Source: Candidatus Anaerobiospirillum stercoravium
Lineage (GTDB): Bacteria > Pseudomonadota > Gammaproteobacteria > Enterobacterales > Succinivibrionaceae
Assembly: GCA_019113025.1 (NCBI GenBank)
Contig: DXIF01000179.1
Span: 1-38,331, forward strand
Length of the DNA stretch: 38,331 nt
Direction: 5' to 3'
The position numbers and the translations under genes are program-made. Of the stretch, positions 1 to 7,490 are shown piece by piece (position 1 is the first letter of the stretch; each line of letters begins with the position of its first letter). The notes beneath the pieces were generated by a model that was not told the origin of the DNA, did no database searches, and saw only the letters and a program-made list of their open reading frames with translations.

Positions 1-22
1 CATGGGCTCCGTAAATTTGCAT
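1..22. repeat. IS left terminal inverted repeat
   Basis: The first 22 bases match the reverse complement of 2783-2804 with a single mismatch at the sixteenth position. This is the expected substrate for transposase end recognition. Confidence 0.88.
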
Positions 23-70
23 AGTGCAATTTGATTTTGTATGTATCTTGCGCCAACACAAAATTTCAAA

Positions 71-83
71 ACTACACTATTTT
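71..83. repeat. Subterminal direct repeat of the IS (second copy 2726-2738)
   Basis: The 13-mer actacactatttt occurs in the same orientation at 71-83 and 2726-2738, just inside the two ends of the element. It could be a transposase-binding site. It could also be a target duplication left by an inner element nested in an older short one, but no inverted repeat is evident immediately inside the two copies. Confidence 0.6.
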
Positions 84-117
84 AATATTTCCACCTCCAC
101 AACATGCGCTTAAGCCG

Positions 118-2592
118 CTAAATGTCAGTGAATTTTACTAAAGCTAGGTACTCGCTCTTCAACGCCACAAAGGTCCAGTAGTTTCCAGGATCCGCCTGCA
201 TTAAGGCAATCTTGGATTTGAGCCTGACGAAGATACTATTCCATCCCCCCATCGCAGCCATGGACTCAAGCAAATCTTGCGAAGCCTGAATCAGTGGCTG
301 AACCTGTGCGCACATGTCGGCAGTTAGTCTCTTTGTGGCCGTGGGCAACACTGGGACGCTCTCTGGGCCCTCTGACCGCACCTGAGTGCTCTCTGTGGCC
401 TTAGGCAGCACTGGGACGCTCTCTGGGCCCTCTGACCGCGCCTGAGAGCTCTCTGCGGCCTCAGGCAACACCTGGGCGCTCTCTGGGCCCTCTGACTGGG
501 CCTGCGCATGCTCTTGGGCTTCAGGATATCTCAGCTTAACGTCGGGCAGTGGTGAGATGTGCATCATTACAGCAACAAGGCTTAAGCTTTTTAGCTTTTC
601 TCGCTTCGTACTGGACGCTGGGGTTACATAGCCCAAATCGCTATTGTCCCACTCGAAAAAGAGCCATGCAGCAGGGCCATAAAGCTGCTGACGTCTGCTC
701 CAGGCTTGGAGCTTGCTCTTGGTAACAACCGAACGATTGGAGACGTTGGCGAAAGGTTCGGCGAAGCTGACATTTAGGAACCAGAAATGGTCAAGACCAA
801 GGATGCACGCTAAGGTTGACTCATGGGTATTGCACACCTTGTAAGGCGAAAGGGAATGCTCCATTGCTATCTGAACTGGCTGAGCTACCCAGATCTTCAC
901 GAGGTAGCTGACCATAGCCATGAGGATGTAGAAGTCAGCTCGTCCAATTAGATCCGTTTCCCAGTCGCACATAAAGCAGAATGATTTCAGGTTACGGAAA
1001 CCGAACTCTACCTGCCAGCGGCAACGTGATAACGCCCAAATAGCAGTGGGTGAAAAGCAGTCGCTTGGTAGGTTGGTGTACAGGTAGACATAGGGATCGA
1101 GGTCGTTGCCTTTGCGATCTTTGCATTCGTTGTAGAGCTTGATCATTCGAACTGGCCCAGCAAACTTCATGTCGACGATCGTGTCGAGGCAACCTCTCCA
1201 TCCGCACGGCAAATCCTTTAACTTCTGGGTTCCCATGGGCTGACCTTGGGTTAGCGCTTTCATCGTAAGCCAGTCGGACAGCTTGTTGTAGGGAAGCTCT
1301 AACTCATCAGGAAGCTCAGTTCTGTTGGTTTCATAGAGCACATAGCTCAGAACCTTAGGGTTATTGCTCTTACGACCTTTAACGATGTAGTAAATCCCGG
1401 CCGCATTAAGCTTGGCAAATAGGGGGCCGCTGATGTAACCGGCGTCCATAATCACCAAATCCCCCTTGGTGATCACCCCATCATCGATCATCTTGAGGAC
1501 AGCACGGCGCTCGCTAAAAACACCACTTGTCACGAATCCGCCCAGCAAAGAGCACGAGGCTAGGTCGAGACCAACATGAACCTCTCGAGAGCAGGTACCG
1601 GTTAATCCTTTGCAAGAATCAGGTTCAGCCCCATCACGCAAGGAACGTTCCGAGGCATTGTCGCCCATGCGATTGATGGAGCCATCGATAGCAATAACAC
1701 GGCGGATTGAGTGCAACTTAGCCTGAACGCTTGCCACAACTAAGTAACCGTCACCCAATATGCCTTTAAGGGTCAGCATTCGCAGCGCATTAAACAGCTC
1801 GTAGGCCAAGTCGGTTAAAAGGCACTTGAAGTAAGGCCTCATGTCCTTTTTCTGGCCTCTTACGTTGGCCTGTGCCTTAGCCCTAGCCTTAGCCCTAGCC
1901 CTAGCCTTGTCCTTGACCTTTTTGGCCTTGGCTTTGGGGTGGGGGTCATTGTGGCAACTGGCCTTTGAGTTAGCGGCAATGAACTTTTCAATGACGGACT
2001 TACAGCAAGGAGCTAGGCCGGCGTTGAAGCAAAGGCGCTGGTAGTGTCGTACAAGCTCAACTAGCAGTCCATGCCCCTCACGGCTTTCTCCAAAGGCAAG
2101 AAGTGAGGCTTGAATGAATTGCAGCAAGGTAGATTTGAGCTTCTTACAACGTTTAAACCGATCGCTATATTTGGCGAGGGTGTCCTTAAGCACTTTAACC
2201 AAGAGCTCTCTGCGGTATCGGATTCCGGCGCAGGCAAGCTCTTTCCTCCCCTCAGCGTCTAGTGGCTTACCATCAACAAAGAGCTGCAATAGCTCTAAGG
2301 CTTCTTCTTGGGTAGGCTGCACCTGGAAATCTACGAGGACATCGGCAGTTGGGGCTACTGGTAGCGGGACTAATTGGGTATCTAATTGGGTAAAGGCTTG
2401 GACTACCACCTCTGTCGGGAGGTCTTGCGCTTGAGAAAAAGCGTTGATTTCAGCGATAAGCTGGGCTTGGGCGCGGCAGAACGCCTGTGATTGGAGGTCC
2501 TTTAAGGCTAAGGCAACACTGGAAGGCGTAAACTTATGGGCTTTAGGATGATGGGACATGTTAAACTTAAGGCCGTTATATTTAAGCGACAC
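118..2592 (-). CDS. IS4-family DDE transposase (824 aa)
   Basis: This protein catalyses cut-and-paste transposition of the surrounding element. The RNase H-like core shows an Asp in AIDGSINR, an Asp in DLVIMDAGY and the C-terminal signature RWQVEFGFRNLK, which fits the R-(3)-E-(6)-K part of the IS4 YREK motif with the Tyr replaced by Ser. At over 800 residues it is long for an IS4 transposase, which are usually 350-600. The excess comes from a Lys/Arg/Ala-rich stretch around residues 220-250 and a threefold 20-residue repeat (SEGPES...) near the C-terminus. The start is uncertain: GTG at 2592 lies inside a hairpin, and ATG at 2559 gives MSHHPK. Neither has a convincing Shine-Dalgarno. I see no frameshift, so it may be active. 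Confidence 0.9.
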   Translation of the reverse strand: MSLKYNGLKFNMSHHPKAHKFTPSSVALALKDLQSQAFCRAQAQLIAEINAFSQAQDLPTEVVVQAFTQLDTQLVPLPVAPTADVLVDFQVQPTQEEALELLQLFVDGKPLDAEGRKELACAGIRYRRELLVKVLKDTLAKYSDRFKRCKKLKSTLLQFIQASLLAFGESREGHGLLVELVRHYQRLCFNAGLAPCCKSVIEKFIAANSKASCHNDPHPKAKAKKVKDKARARAKARAKAQANVRGQKKDMRPYFKCLLTDLAYELFNALRMLTLKGILGDGYLVVASVQAKLHSIRRVIAIDGSINRMGDNASERSLRDGAEPDSCKGLTGTCSREVHVGLDLASCSLLGGFVTSGVFSERRAVLKMIDDGVITKGDLVIMDAGYISGPLFAKLNAAGIYYIVKGRKSNNPKVLSYVLYETNRTELPDELELPYNKLSDWLTMKALTQGQPMGTQKLKDLPCGWRGCLDTIVDMKFAGPVRMIKLYNECKDRKGNDLDPYVYLYTNLPSDCFSPTAIWALSRCRWQVEFGFRNLKSFCFMCDWETDLIGRADFYILMAMVSYLVKIWVAQPVQIAMEHSLSPYKVCNTHESTLACILGLDHFWFLNVSFAEPFANVSNRSVVTKSKLQAWSRRQQLYGPAAWLFFEWDNSDLGYVTPASSTKREKLKSLSLVAVMMHISPLPDVKLRYPEAQEHAQAQSEGPESAQVLPEAAESSQARSEGPESVPVLPKATESTQVRSEGPESVPVLPTATKRLTADMCAQVQPLIQASQDLLESMAAMGGWNSIFVRLKSKIALMQADPGNYWTFVALKSEYLALVKFTDI
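332..505 (-). repeat. 60-bp in-frame tandem repeat, about 3 copies, in transposase
   Basis: Bases around 332-505 repeat with an exact 60-bp period, each unit containing gacgctctctgggccctctg or a close variant. The period is a multiple of three, so each unit adds 20 residues (SEGPES.PVLP.A.ES.QVR pattern) to the C-terminal region of the transposase. Confidence 0.88.
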
Positions 2593-2606
2593 CCCGTGTG
2601 TCGCTT
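2584..2606 (-). promoter_or_regulatory. Hairpin over the transposase GTG start
   Basis: A perfect 9-bp stem (aagcgacac / gtgtcgctt) with a 5-nt loop covers 2584-2606 and includes the GTG at 2592. In the mRNA it could hide that start or limit expression. Inverted structures ahead of transposase starts are known to damp impinging transcription in other IS elements; its role here is inferred. Confidence 0.55.
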
Positions 2607-2612
2607 GTTTGT

Positions 2613-2643
2613 GTGCCGATCGGTTTTAAGGCCCGATCGGCAC
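2613..2643 (-). promoter_or_regulatory. Second hairpin in the transposase leader
   Basis: A perfect 11-bp stem (gtgccgatcgg / ccgatcggcac) with a 9-nt loop sits directly upstream of the start hairpin. There is no clear U-tract on either strand, so I call it a leader structure and not a terminator. Confidence 0.5.
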
Positions 2644-2782
2644 CTCCTAAGCCATTCTACCTTAGTAATCCCGCCGATTCATCTGTTTTATATCAACGAT
2701 CTCCCCACCCCTCCAAGGGGATAAGACTACACTATTTTGACTTTTCTTCCTTGCTCCATTTGCTTGTGATGTCTGTCACAAA

Positions 2783-2804
2783 ATGCAATTTTACGGAGCC
2801 CATG
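2783..2804. repeat. IS right terminal inverted repeat
   Basis: This is the partner of bases 1-22 (21 of 22 identical, inverted). It lies upstream of the transposase, about 190 bp before the start codon. Confidence 0.88.
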
Positions 2805-2937
2805 GTTAGTATAGCGTAAAAAATACGCATTTGTCAGTTCAATGGGCGTCAGACGGCGGCGCGCAGCGCATCGCCGCGCTAAGCGCGCCGCGCGCGCCGG
2901 GGCGGGAGGATAAGACAGGCCCAGCCCAGTAATAACA

Positions 2938-2959
2938 CAACCGCGCTCAGGCGCGGTTG
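2938..2959 (-). terminator. Possible terminator hairpin after pssA
   Basis: A 9-bp stem (caaccgcgc / gcgcggttg, loop tcag) lies about 60 bp past the pssA stop on the minus strand and is followed by TGTTATT. The U-rich tail is poor, so intrinsic termination is only plausible. Confidence 0.35.
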
Positions 2960-3016
2960 CTCGCAGTAACCAGAGCGGCTCAGCGCCGCTGGGCGTCGCG
3001 TCGCGTCGCCGTGGCG

Positions 3017-4396
3017 CTAGAGCAGGCGCTTGATGATGACCAAGGCGCGCAAACGCCGCACCTGCTTTAAGATCTTGCGCACCTGCTCGGGGTAGTCCTC
3101 GATCGTTTGCAGATCTTCGGGGCACGTGATCTTGGTGGTGTCGCGCAGAATGTACTGCTTTTCGTGCATGAACTTTTCTTGGAGCAAGTGGTTGGGATCA
3201 TGCACCAGCATGCCGTTTTCCAAATCAAGGCCCCACGCGCGCGGGTTGATGTTATTGCCGGTGATGACCGCGAGGTGGCGGTCCACAAAAAAGCCCTTTA
3301 AATGGTAGGTGTTGTCGCCTTTGCGCCATAAATTGACCTCGAGCTGGCCGCTCTTGATCTGGTCTTGGAAGCGCGCGACAAATTGCCGCAGATTCTGCTC
3401 ATAGACGTACGGAATGGCGCCAATGGGCGAAAACGGCTCGTTTTCCGGGATGAAAAAGTCGTTAGCGACTTTGTCGCCGACTACCAAGGTCAGCTTGATG
3501 CCGCGGGCTAGGGCCTGCTCGATGTGCCCCATGACTTCCTTGGGCGGATTGAAGTAAGGGGTGCATAAAAATAGGCTGCTGCGCGCCGAGTCTATGGCCC
3601 AGATGAGGGAGCGGTTGAGCTGATTGTTGTTTTTGCCCAAGCCCACTAAGGGGGTGATGCCCACTTCATCATCATGCAGCTTGCGTACGCCCTTATACTC
3701 ATAGGAGCTGTGCGCGAGACTGCGCTGCAGTGCCTTGATCTCGTTCTTGATTTCCTTGGCGCTCTTGACTTGCCCCTGCGAGAAATCTTGCACCGCGTAG
3801 TTTTGGTGGAATACCTCGTTGGTGTAGCGGCACAGCGTGTCGGCCAGTTCCTTGGAGTGGATCTCGTGGTAGCGGTCGAGGCGGTATTTGGCGTGGTTGT
3901 AGTTTAAGTAGACATTGTTGATGCTCGCGCCCGAGTAGAGCACGGTGTCATCAAAGACAAAGCCCTTTAAGTGCATCACCCCAAAGAGCTCGCGCCGTTT
4001 CACCGGTACCCCATAGATAGCCGGAGCATCCTCGCGCCCTTGAGCCCATTGCGCATACATTTGGGCATTGGTGCGTCCGCCATTTTCACCGATCCGCCCG
4101 CGCTGCGCGCGGTGAAAGTCGACGTAGATGCGGATGTACAGCTGAGGATTGCGCGCCCGGGCCTTATACAGGGCTTGCATTACCTCTTGCCCAGCTTCGT
4201 CATCTTGCAGATAGAGCATGGTCATCATGATGCGCTCTTGGGCAGAGCCAATGAGCTCTAAGATACGCTGATGAAATAGTGACGGGCGCTCGAGCACGCT
4301 GTAATCGCTGGCCTTGACCGCAATTTGCGGGGCCTGTTGCAGCCTGGTTTGGCTGTAGAGCGTGGTCGCAGAGTTATTAGAAAACAAGCCTAACAT
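3017..4396 (-). CDS. pssA: CDP-diacylglycerol-serine O-phosphatidyltransferase
   Basis: This enzyme condenses CDP-diacylglycerol with L-serine to give phosphatidylserine, the precursor of phosphatidylethanolamine. In the family it acts at the cytoplasmic face of the inner membrane. It is a phospholipase D-superfamily protein with two HKD motifs: HLKGFVFDD with His142 and Lys144, and HLKGFFVDR with His365 and Lys367, each followed by a Gly/Asn motif (SGASINN, TGNNINPRAW). At 459 aa it is close to the 451 aa of E. coli PssA, and no transmembrane segments are seen, as expected for the gram-negative type. The ATG at 4396 has AGGA 11 nt upstream. It stands alone between the IS and the pepP-like gene. 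Confidence 0.93.
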   Translation of the reverse strand: MLGLFSNNSATTLYSQTRLQQAPQIAVKASDYSVLERPSLFHQRILELIGSAQERIMMTMLYLQDDEAGQEVMQALYKARARNPQLYIRIYVDFHRAQRGRIGENGGRTNAQMYAQWAQGREDAPAIYGVPVKRRELFGVMHLKGFVFDDTVLYSGASINNVYLNYNHAKYRLDRYHEIHSKELADTLCRYTNEVFHQNYAVQDFSQGQVKSAKEIKNEIKALQRSLAHSSYEYKGVRKLHDDEVGITPLVGLGKNNNQLNRSLIWAIDSARSSLFLCTPYFNPPKEVMGHIEQALARGIKLTLVVGDKVANDFFIPENEPFSPIGAIPYVYEQNLRQFVARFQDQIKSGQLEVNLWRKGDNTYHLKGFFVDRHLAVITGNNINPRAWGLDLENGMLVHDPNHLLQEKFMHEKQYILRDTTKITCPEDLQTIEDYPEQVRKILKQVRRLRALVIIKRLL

Positions 4397-4524
4397 GCTG
4401 AAATCAATCCTAAGGCCTAACGGCGCAAATCACACATCCGAGCGTTAATCATACCAAAGCCAGAACCGGCCTTGGGGCACAAGTGCCTCAGCGCTAGCTA
4501 GCGCGCGCAGCGCGTCAGGTAGCG

Positions 4525-4594
4525 TCCGGCATGGCCGGTCCATCCGGCATGGCCGGTCCATCCGGCACGGCCGGTCCATCCGGCACGGCCGGTA
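4525..4594. repeat. 18-bp tandem repeat, 4 copies
   Basis: Four consecutive units tccggc(a/c)(t/c)ggccggtcca run from 4525 to 4594; the last is incomplete. Each unit contains a nearly palindromic core (ccggc..ggccgg) that could fold. The array is 80-150 bp beyond the stop of the aminopeptidase gene, between it and pssA. Confidence 0.85.
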
Positions 4595-4674
4595 CCGGCC
4601 TGCTGGGGCGCCTAGGGCGGCCGCCCGGGGCCGCCGGGCGCTGCCTTTAAAGGTCAGCCCGCTCAGGGCTGAGC

Positions 4675-6627
4675 TTAGATGGCGGCCGTGGCCTCCTTTA
4701 AGTACTCAAGCTCCTCCGCGCTGAGGTTGAGCGCAGCGTTTTCAATGATGCTATGCACGTTTTGGTGGTAGTCATTGAGCCAGGTGCGCTCGGCGGGCGT
4801 CAGCATCTCACGGATGATGAGGCGCAGGTCAAATGGCACCAAGGTCAAAGGCTCAAAGCACAGCATCTGCTGGCACCCCGGCTGGGTGCAAGCACAGACC
4901 TTGTACAAGTTCTCTAGGCGAATACCAAACGCGCCATCCTCGTAATAGCCCGGCTCAATCGAGGTCACCATGCCTACATCTAACGGCACCGTGCTCGAGC
5001 GCACCGAGATATTTTGCGGACCTTCGTGTACGGCCAGCACATGGCCCACGCCATGGCCGGTGCCATGCTCGTAGTCACAGCCATGCTCCCAGAGCGGGCG
5101 GCGTGCGATGGCATCAAGCTGCATGCCCGAGGTGCCACGCGGGAAGATGGTTGAGGCTAGCGCAATATGCGCTTTGAGCACTAAGGTGTACATGAGCTGC
5201 ATGTGCTCGCTGACATGTGGTCCCACTAAGACGGTACGGGTGATGTCGGTGGTACCCTCATTAAAGTGAGCCCCAGTGTCGATGAGGTAGAGGGGATCTG
5301 ATCCAAACTTGCGTGGGGTGGCGACTTCCTCATGGTTGTAGTGGCACATTGCCGCGTTCGGGCCTAAGGCCGAAATGGTGGCAAAGGACGGCTGTAAGTA
5401 CTCGCCTTGCTCCTTGCGCAATTCTTCAACCTTAGCTGCGAGCACCGCTTCGTCTAAGTCCGCCACGCGCTCTTGGTAGGCCGTAAGCCCAGCTTCCTCG
5501 CCCGCCTCGTCGGCCTCAATGGCTTTAGGCTGCGTGGTGTGCTCCAGCCAAGCGAAGAAGCGGCATAAGGCGATGCCGTCTTTTAAGTGGGCTTTGTGCT
5601 CGCCGGCAAGCTCAGTGGCGTTTTTGCAGGCCTTAGGGAGCTCGCATAAGCCTAAGCCGGTCTCAACTTGGGCCCCCTTGGAGTAAAGGGTGTTTAAGAT
5701 GTGCGCATTGGTGGTCTTAGGATCGACGTAGATGCTGCACTGCGAGGAGGCGAGGCGATCTAATACATCGTCAAAGCTCGACTCGGGGAAGATGTCGATG
5801 TGACCGATGTGGTCTTCGAGATTGGCCTGAATCTCATCGTTTAAGTGGTCAAAATTGATGTACCACTCCAAAGCCTCGTTGGCGTAAGCGACGAGACGGC
5901 TGTTGATAATCGGCAGGTAGTGGCGATCGCGCCCGCGGATATTCAGCAGCCAGCACACGGTCTCAGGTGAGCTGATGATGGTGGCGTCGAGATCTTTGTC
6001 GCGCAGGCTTTGGGCAAGGTTTTTGCGCTTTTGCAGGCTCGGGCAGCCGTTGAACTCGTCCGGGAAAATCTCAACCGGGGAGCACACCGGCGCGGGGCGA
6101 TCTTCCCACACTGCGTCAAAGAGGTTGTGCGCTAAGGGCACGATTTCGATGCCCGCCAGCTCCAGCTCCTTGCTTAGGTCTTGGAAGTAGCGATAGCTGA
6201 CACAGCGTAAATCAAGCCCAACGCGGCTCTTTTTGGGCAGCAAGGCGCGCAGGTAGTCACTGGGGGTGACCTCAGCTAAGTTAAAGCAGTCAAAGACGTC
6301 CTCGTTGACCTGCTCCTTGACTTGCACCTTGTAGCGGCCATCGACAAAAACCGCTTGTTCGTGCTTGAGGTCAAGCAGCGCACCTTGCTCTTTGCGGTTG
6401 GCCACCTCTAACGGGAGCGTCTGGGCGTGGCCCACGCTGACGCACACCAAGCCCGCCGAGCCGGTGAAATTGGTCAAGGTGGCAATGCGTTCGCAGTCTG
6501 CGGTAACCTCGCCTGACAGATATTCATCGTCATGCGGCAGCAGCAGGGCATCAAGCTCTTGGCTTGTAAGCTGCTCCTTTAAGGCGGCGAGCAGATCTAA
6601 AGTGTCGTCTTGATTGATTTCAGTCAT
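4675..6627 (-). CDS. Xaa-Pro aminopeptidase, M24B family, three-domain type (650 aa)
   Basis: A cytosolic metallopeptidase that removes N-terminal residues preceding proline. The C-terminal pita-bread domain has all five metal ligands: Asp450 (LIDTGAH), Asp461 (TTDITR), His525 (GTGHGVG), Glu558 (SIEPGYY) and Glu572 (RLENL). Two creatinase-like N-terminal domains precede it, giving the long aminopeptidase P1 architecture instead of the roughly 440-aa E. coli PepP form. I start at ATG 6627 (MTEINQDD), which has AAGGA about 10 nt upstream. The frame stays open further upstream, but that segment is a (Arg-Leu)n translation of a CCTAAG repeat and is unlikely to be coding. The gene appears monocistronic. 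Confidence 0.92.
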   Translation of the reverse strand: MTEINQDDTLDLLAALKEQLTSQELDALLLPHDDEYLSGEVTADCERIATLTNFTGSAGLVCVSVGHAQTLPLEVANRKEQGALLDLKHEQAVFVDGRYKVQVKEQVNEDVFDCFNLAEVTPSDYLRALLPKKSRVGLDLRCVSYRYFQDLSKELELAGIEIVPLAHNLFDAVWEDRPAPVCSPVEIFPDEFNGCPSLQKRKNLAQSLRDKDLDATIISSPETVCWLLNIRGRDRHYLPIINSRLVAYANEALEWYINFDHLNDEIQANLEDHIGHIDIFPESSFDDVLDRLASSQCSIYVDPKTTNAHILNTLYSKGAQVETGLGLCELPKACKNATELAGEHKAHLKDGIALCRFFAWLEHTTQPKAIEADEAGEEAGLTAYQERVADLDEAVLAAKVEELRKEQGEYLQPSFATISALGPNAAMCHYNHEEVATPRKFGSDPLYLIDTGAHFNEGTTDITRTVLVGPHVSEHMQLMYTLVLKAHIALASTIFPRGTSGMQLDAIARRPLWEHGCDYEHGTGHGVGHVLAVHEGPQNISVRSSTVPLDVGMVTSIEPGYYEDGAFGIRLENLYKVCACTQPGCQQMLCFEPLTLVPFDLRLIIREMLTPAERTWLNDYHQNVHSIIENAALNLSAEELEYLKEATAAI

Positions 6628-6670
6628 ACCAACGTAATCCTTGTGCTGACCGCAGCCTCGCGCAGGCTTG

Positions 6671-6712
6671 AGCCTAATACTAAGCCTAAGCCTAATAAGC
6701 CTAAGCCTTAGG
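6671..6712. repeat. Degenerate CCTAAG/CCTAATA repeat
   Basis: About six copies of a CCTAAG-like unit occur directly upstream of the aminopeptidase start. On the minus strand it reads as alternating Leu/Arg codons, which explains the spurious N-terminal extension of that frame. Confidence 0.7.
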
Positions 6713-7030
6713 CCCAAGCCCGCGCGTTGGCTTCATGCCGACCCCAATGAAAAAATGATGGCAGCCCTTAGGGCCCCAAGGGGTCACAGCGCGCACGGGA
6801 GCCCGTCCCCAAAAAAGGCGATGTCCGCTCCCTGCTGAGCATCCTCTCAGCTCGTGCTCGCTGCGCTGCTGTCAGCGTAAACCAAGCTCTATGCTAAGAC
6901 CGCCGCTGCGGGGGATAAGTTCCGGCGCAGCGGGTGGGCGCAAAGGCGCCGCCCTTAGTAGAGCCTTTTGTGTCGCCGCGCCTCACGGTCGCCTCAATGG
7001 CAACTCTAGGTCGTCTCACGGGCAACCCCA

Positions 7031-7099
7031 GGGCAAAGCCTTTAGATTGGGGGCAAAGCCCTTAGATTAGGGGTAACACCCTTAGATTGGGGGCAACAC
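7031..7099. repeat. 20-bp tandem repeat, about 3.5 copies
   Basis: Units start at 7031, 7051, 7071 and 7091 with the form ggg(c/t)aa(a/c)(g/a)cc(t/c)ttagatt(g/a)g. It is non-coding, in the middle of the pepP-prlC gap. Nothing identifies a binding protein. Confidence 0.8.
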
Positions 7100-7335
7100 G
7101 GGGCCATGGTAGCACGAACTTATCTTCAAATATGGAATGAGCCCGGTTCATACCCCAGCGTGAGCGCTAAGCAGGCGTCTTGCTGGCAGCTATCGGGCCT
7201 CTTTGGCCAGGGCAGGGCGCCGGGCGCGTGCTGCCTTATGCTGGGGGCCGCCGCCCCAAAATAAAACAGGGTCAAATTGGGGCAAACCGGGTCAAGCCGA
7301 CAAGTCAGCGCCCGAGCACCGCCCCGCCACGGCCC

Positions 7336-7377
7336 GGGCCCCGCCCAGCTACGGCAGTGCGCGGCCGGGCGGGGCCC
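7336..7377. other. GC-rich hairpin upstream of prlC
   Basis: An 11-bp perfect stem (gggccccgccc / gggcggggccc) with a 20-nt loop lies about 110 bp before prlC. A U-run (tttt at 7391) follows only after 13 nt, so it is a poor terminator candidate; its role is unknown. Confidence 0.5.
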
Positions 7378-7490
7378 ATGATAGGACAGCTTTTCGCGGC
7401 TGGTATCGTCGTGTTAGGTCAGATCAGCTACAATCGCTCTGACGCGGTTTGGTCCGCTCCCAATTTGGTTGCAGCTGCAAGGAGCTCTTG

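Larger units (their letters stand above)
1..2804 (-). mobile_element. IS4-family insertion sequence, apparently complete
   Basis: The element is bounded by 22-bp terminal inverted repeats (1-22 and 2783-2804) that match at 21 of 22 positions and begin CATGGGCTCCGTAAA. Termini starting with CAT are common in the IS4 family. One DDE transposase on the minus strand fills almost all of it. A 13-bp direct repeat lies inside each end (71-83 and 2726-2738). The element starts exactly at base 1, so the upstream target duplication cannot be seen; the right flank begins gttagtatag. Starting exactly at an IS end suggests that this is a contig break caused by a multicopy element. It sits downstream of pssA and interrupts no recognisable gene. 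Confidence 0.88.
6628..7490. other. 863-bp intergenic region between divergent pepP-like and prlC genes
   Basis: I see no gene here. It holds a CCTAAG-type repeat (6671-6712), a 20-bp tandem repeat (7031-7099) and an 11-bp-stem hairpin (7336-7377). Just before prlC there is a possible -10 (TACAAT, 7429-7434) without a good -35. Short open frames near 7180-7490 have no ribosome site or recognisable product. Confidence 0.6.

Noticed and set aside
332-505. CRISPR-like array
   Set aside because: The 60-bp units are contiguous with no unique spacers and are in frame within the transposase; no cas genes are present.
1-2804. CATG at both ends of the IS as a 4-bp target duplication
   Set aside because: CATG is its own reverse complement and is better read as part of the inverted termini, which in the IS4 family often begin with CAT. 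The true left flank is outside the window.
6718-6900. Possible intrinsic terminator near cacgggagcccgtcccc followed by aaaaaa
   Set aside because: The stem is only 4-5 bp, and the A-run would be a U-run only on the strand where the stem comes after it; there is also no upstream gene needing it.
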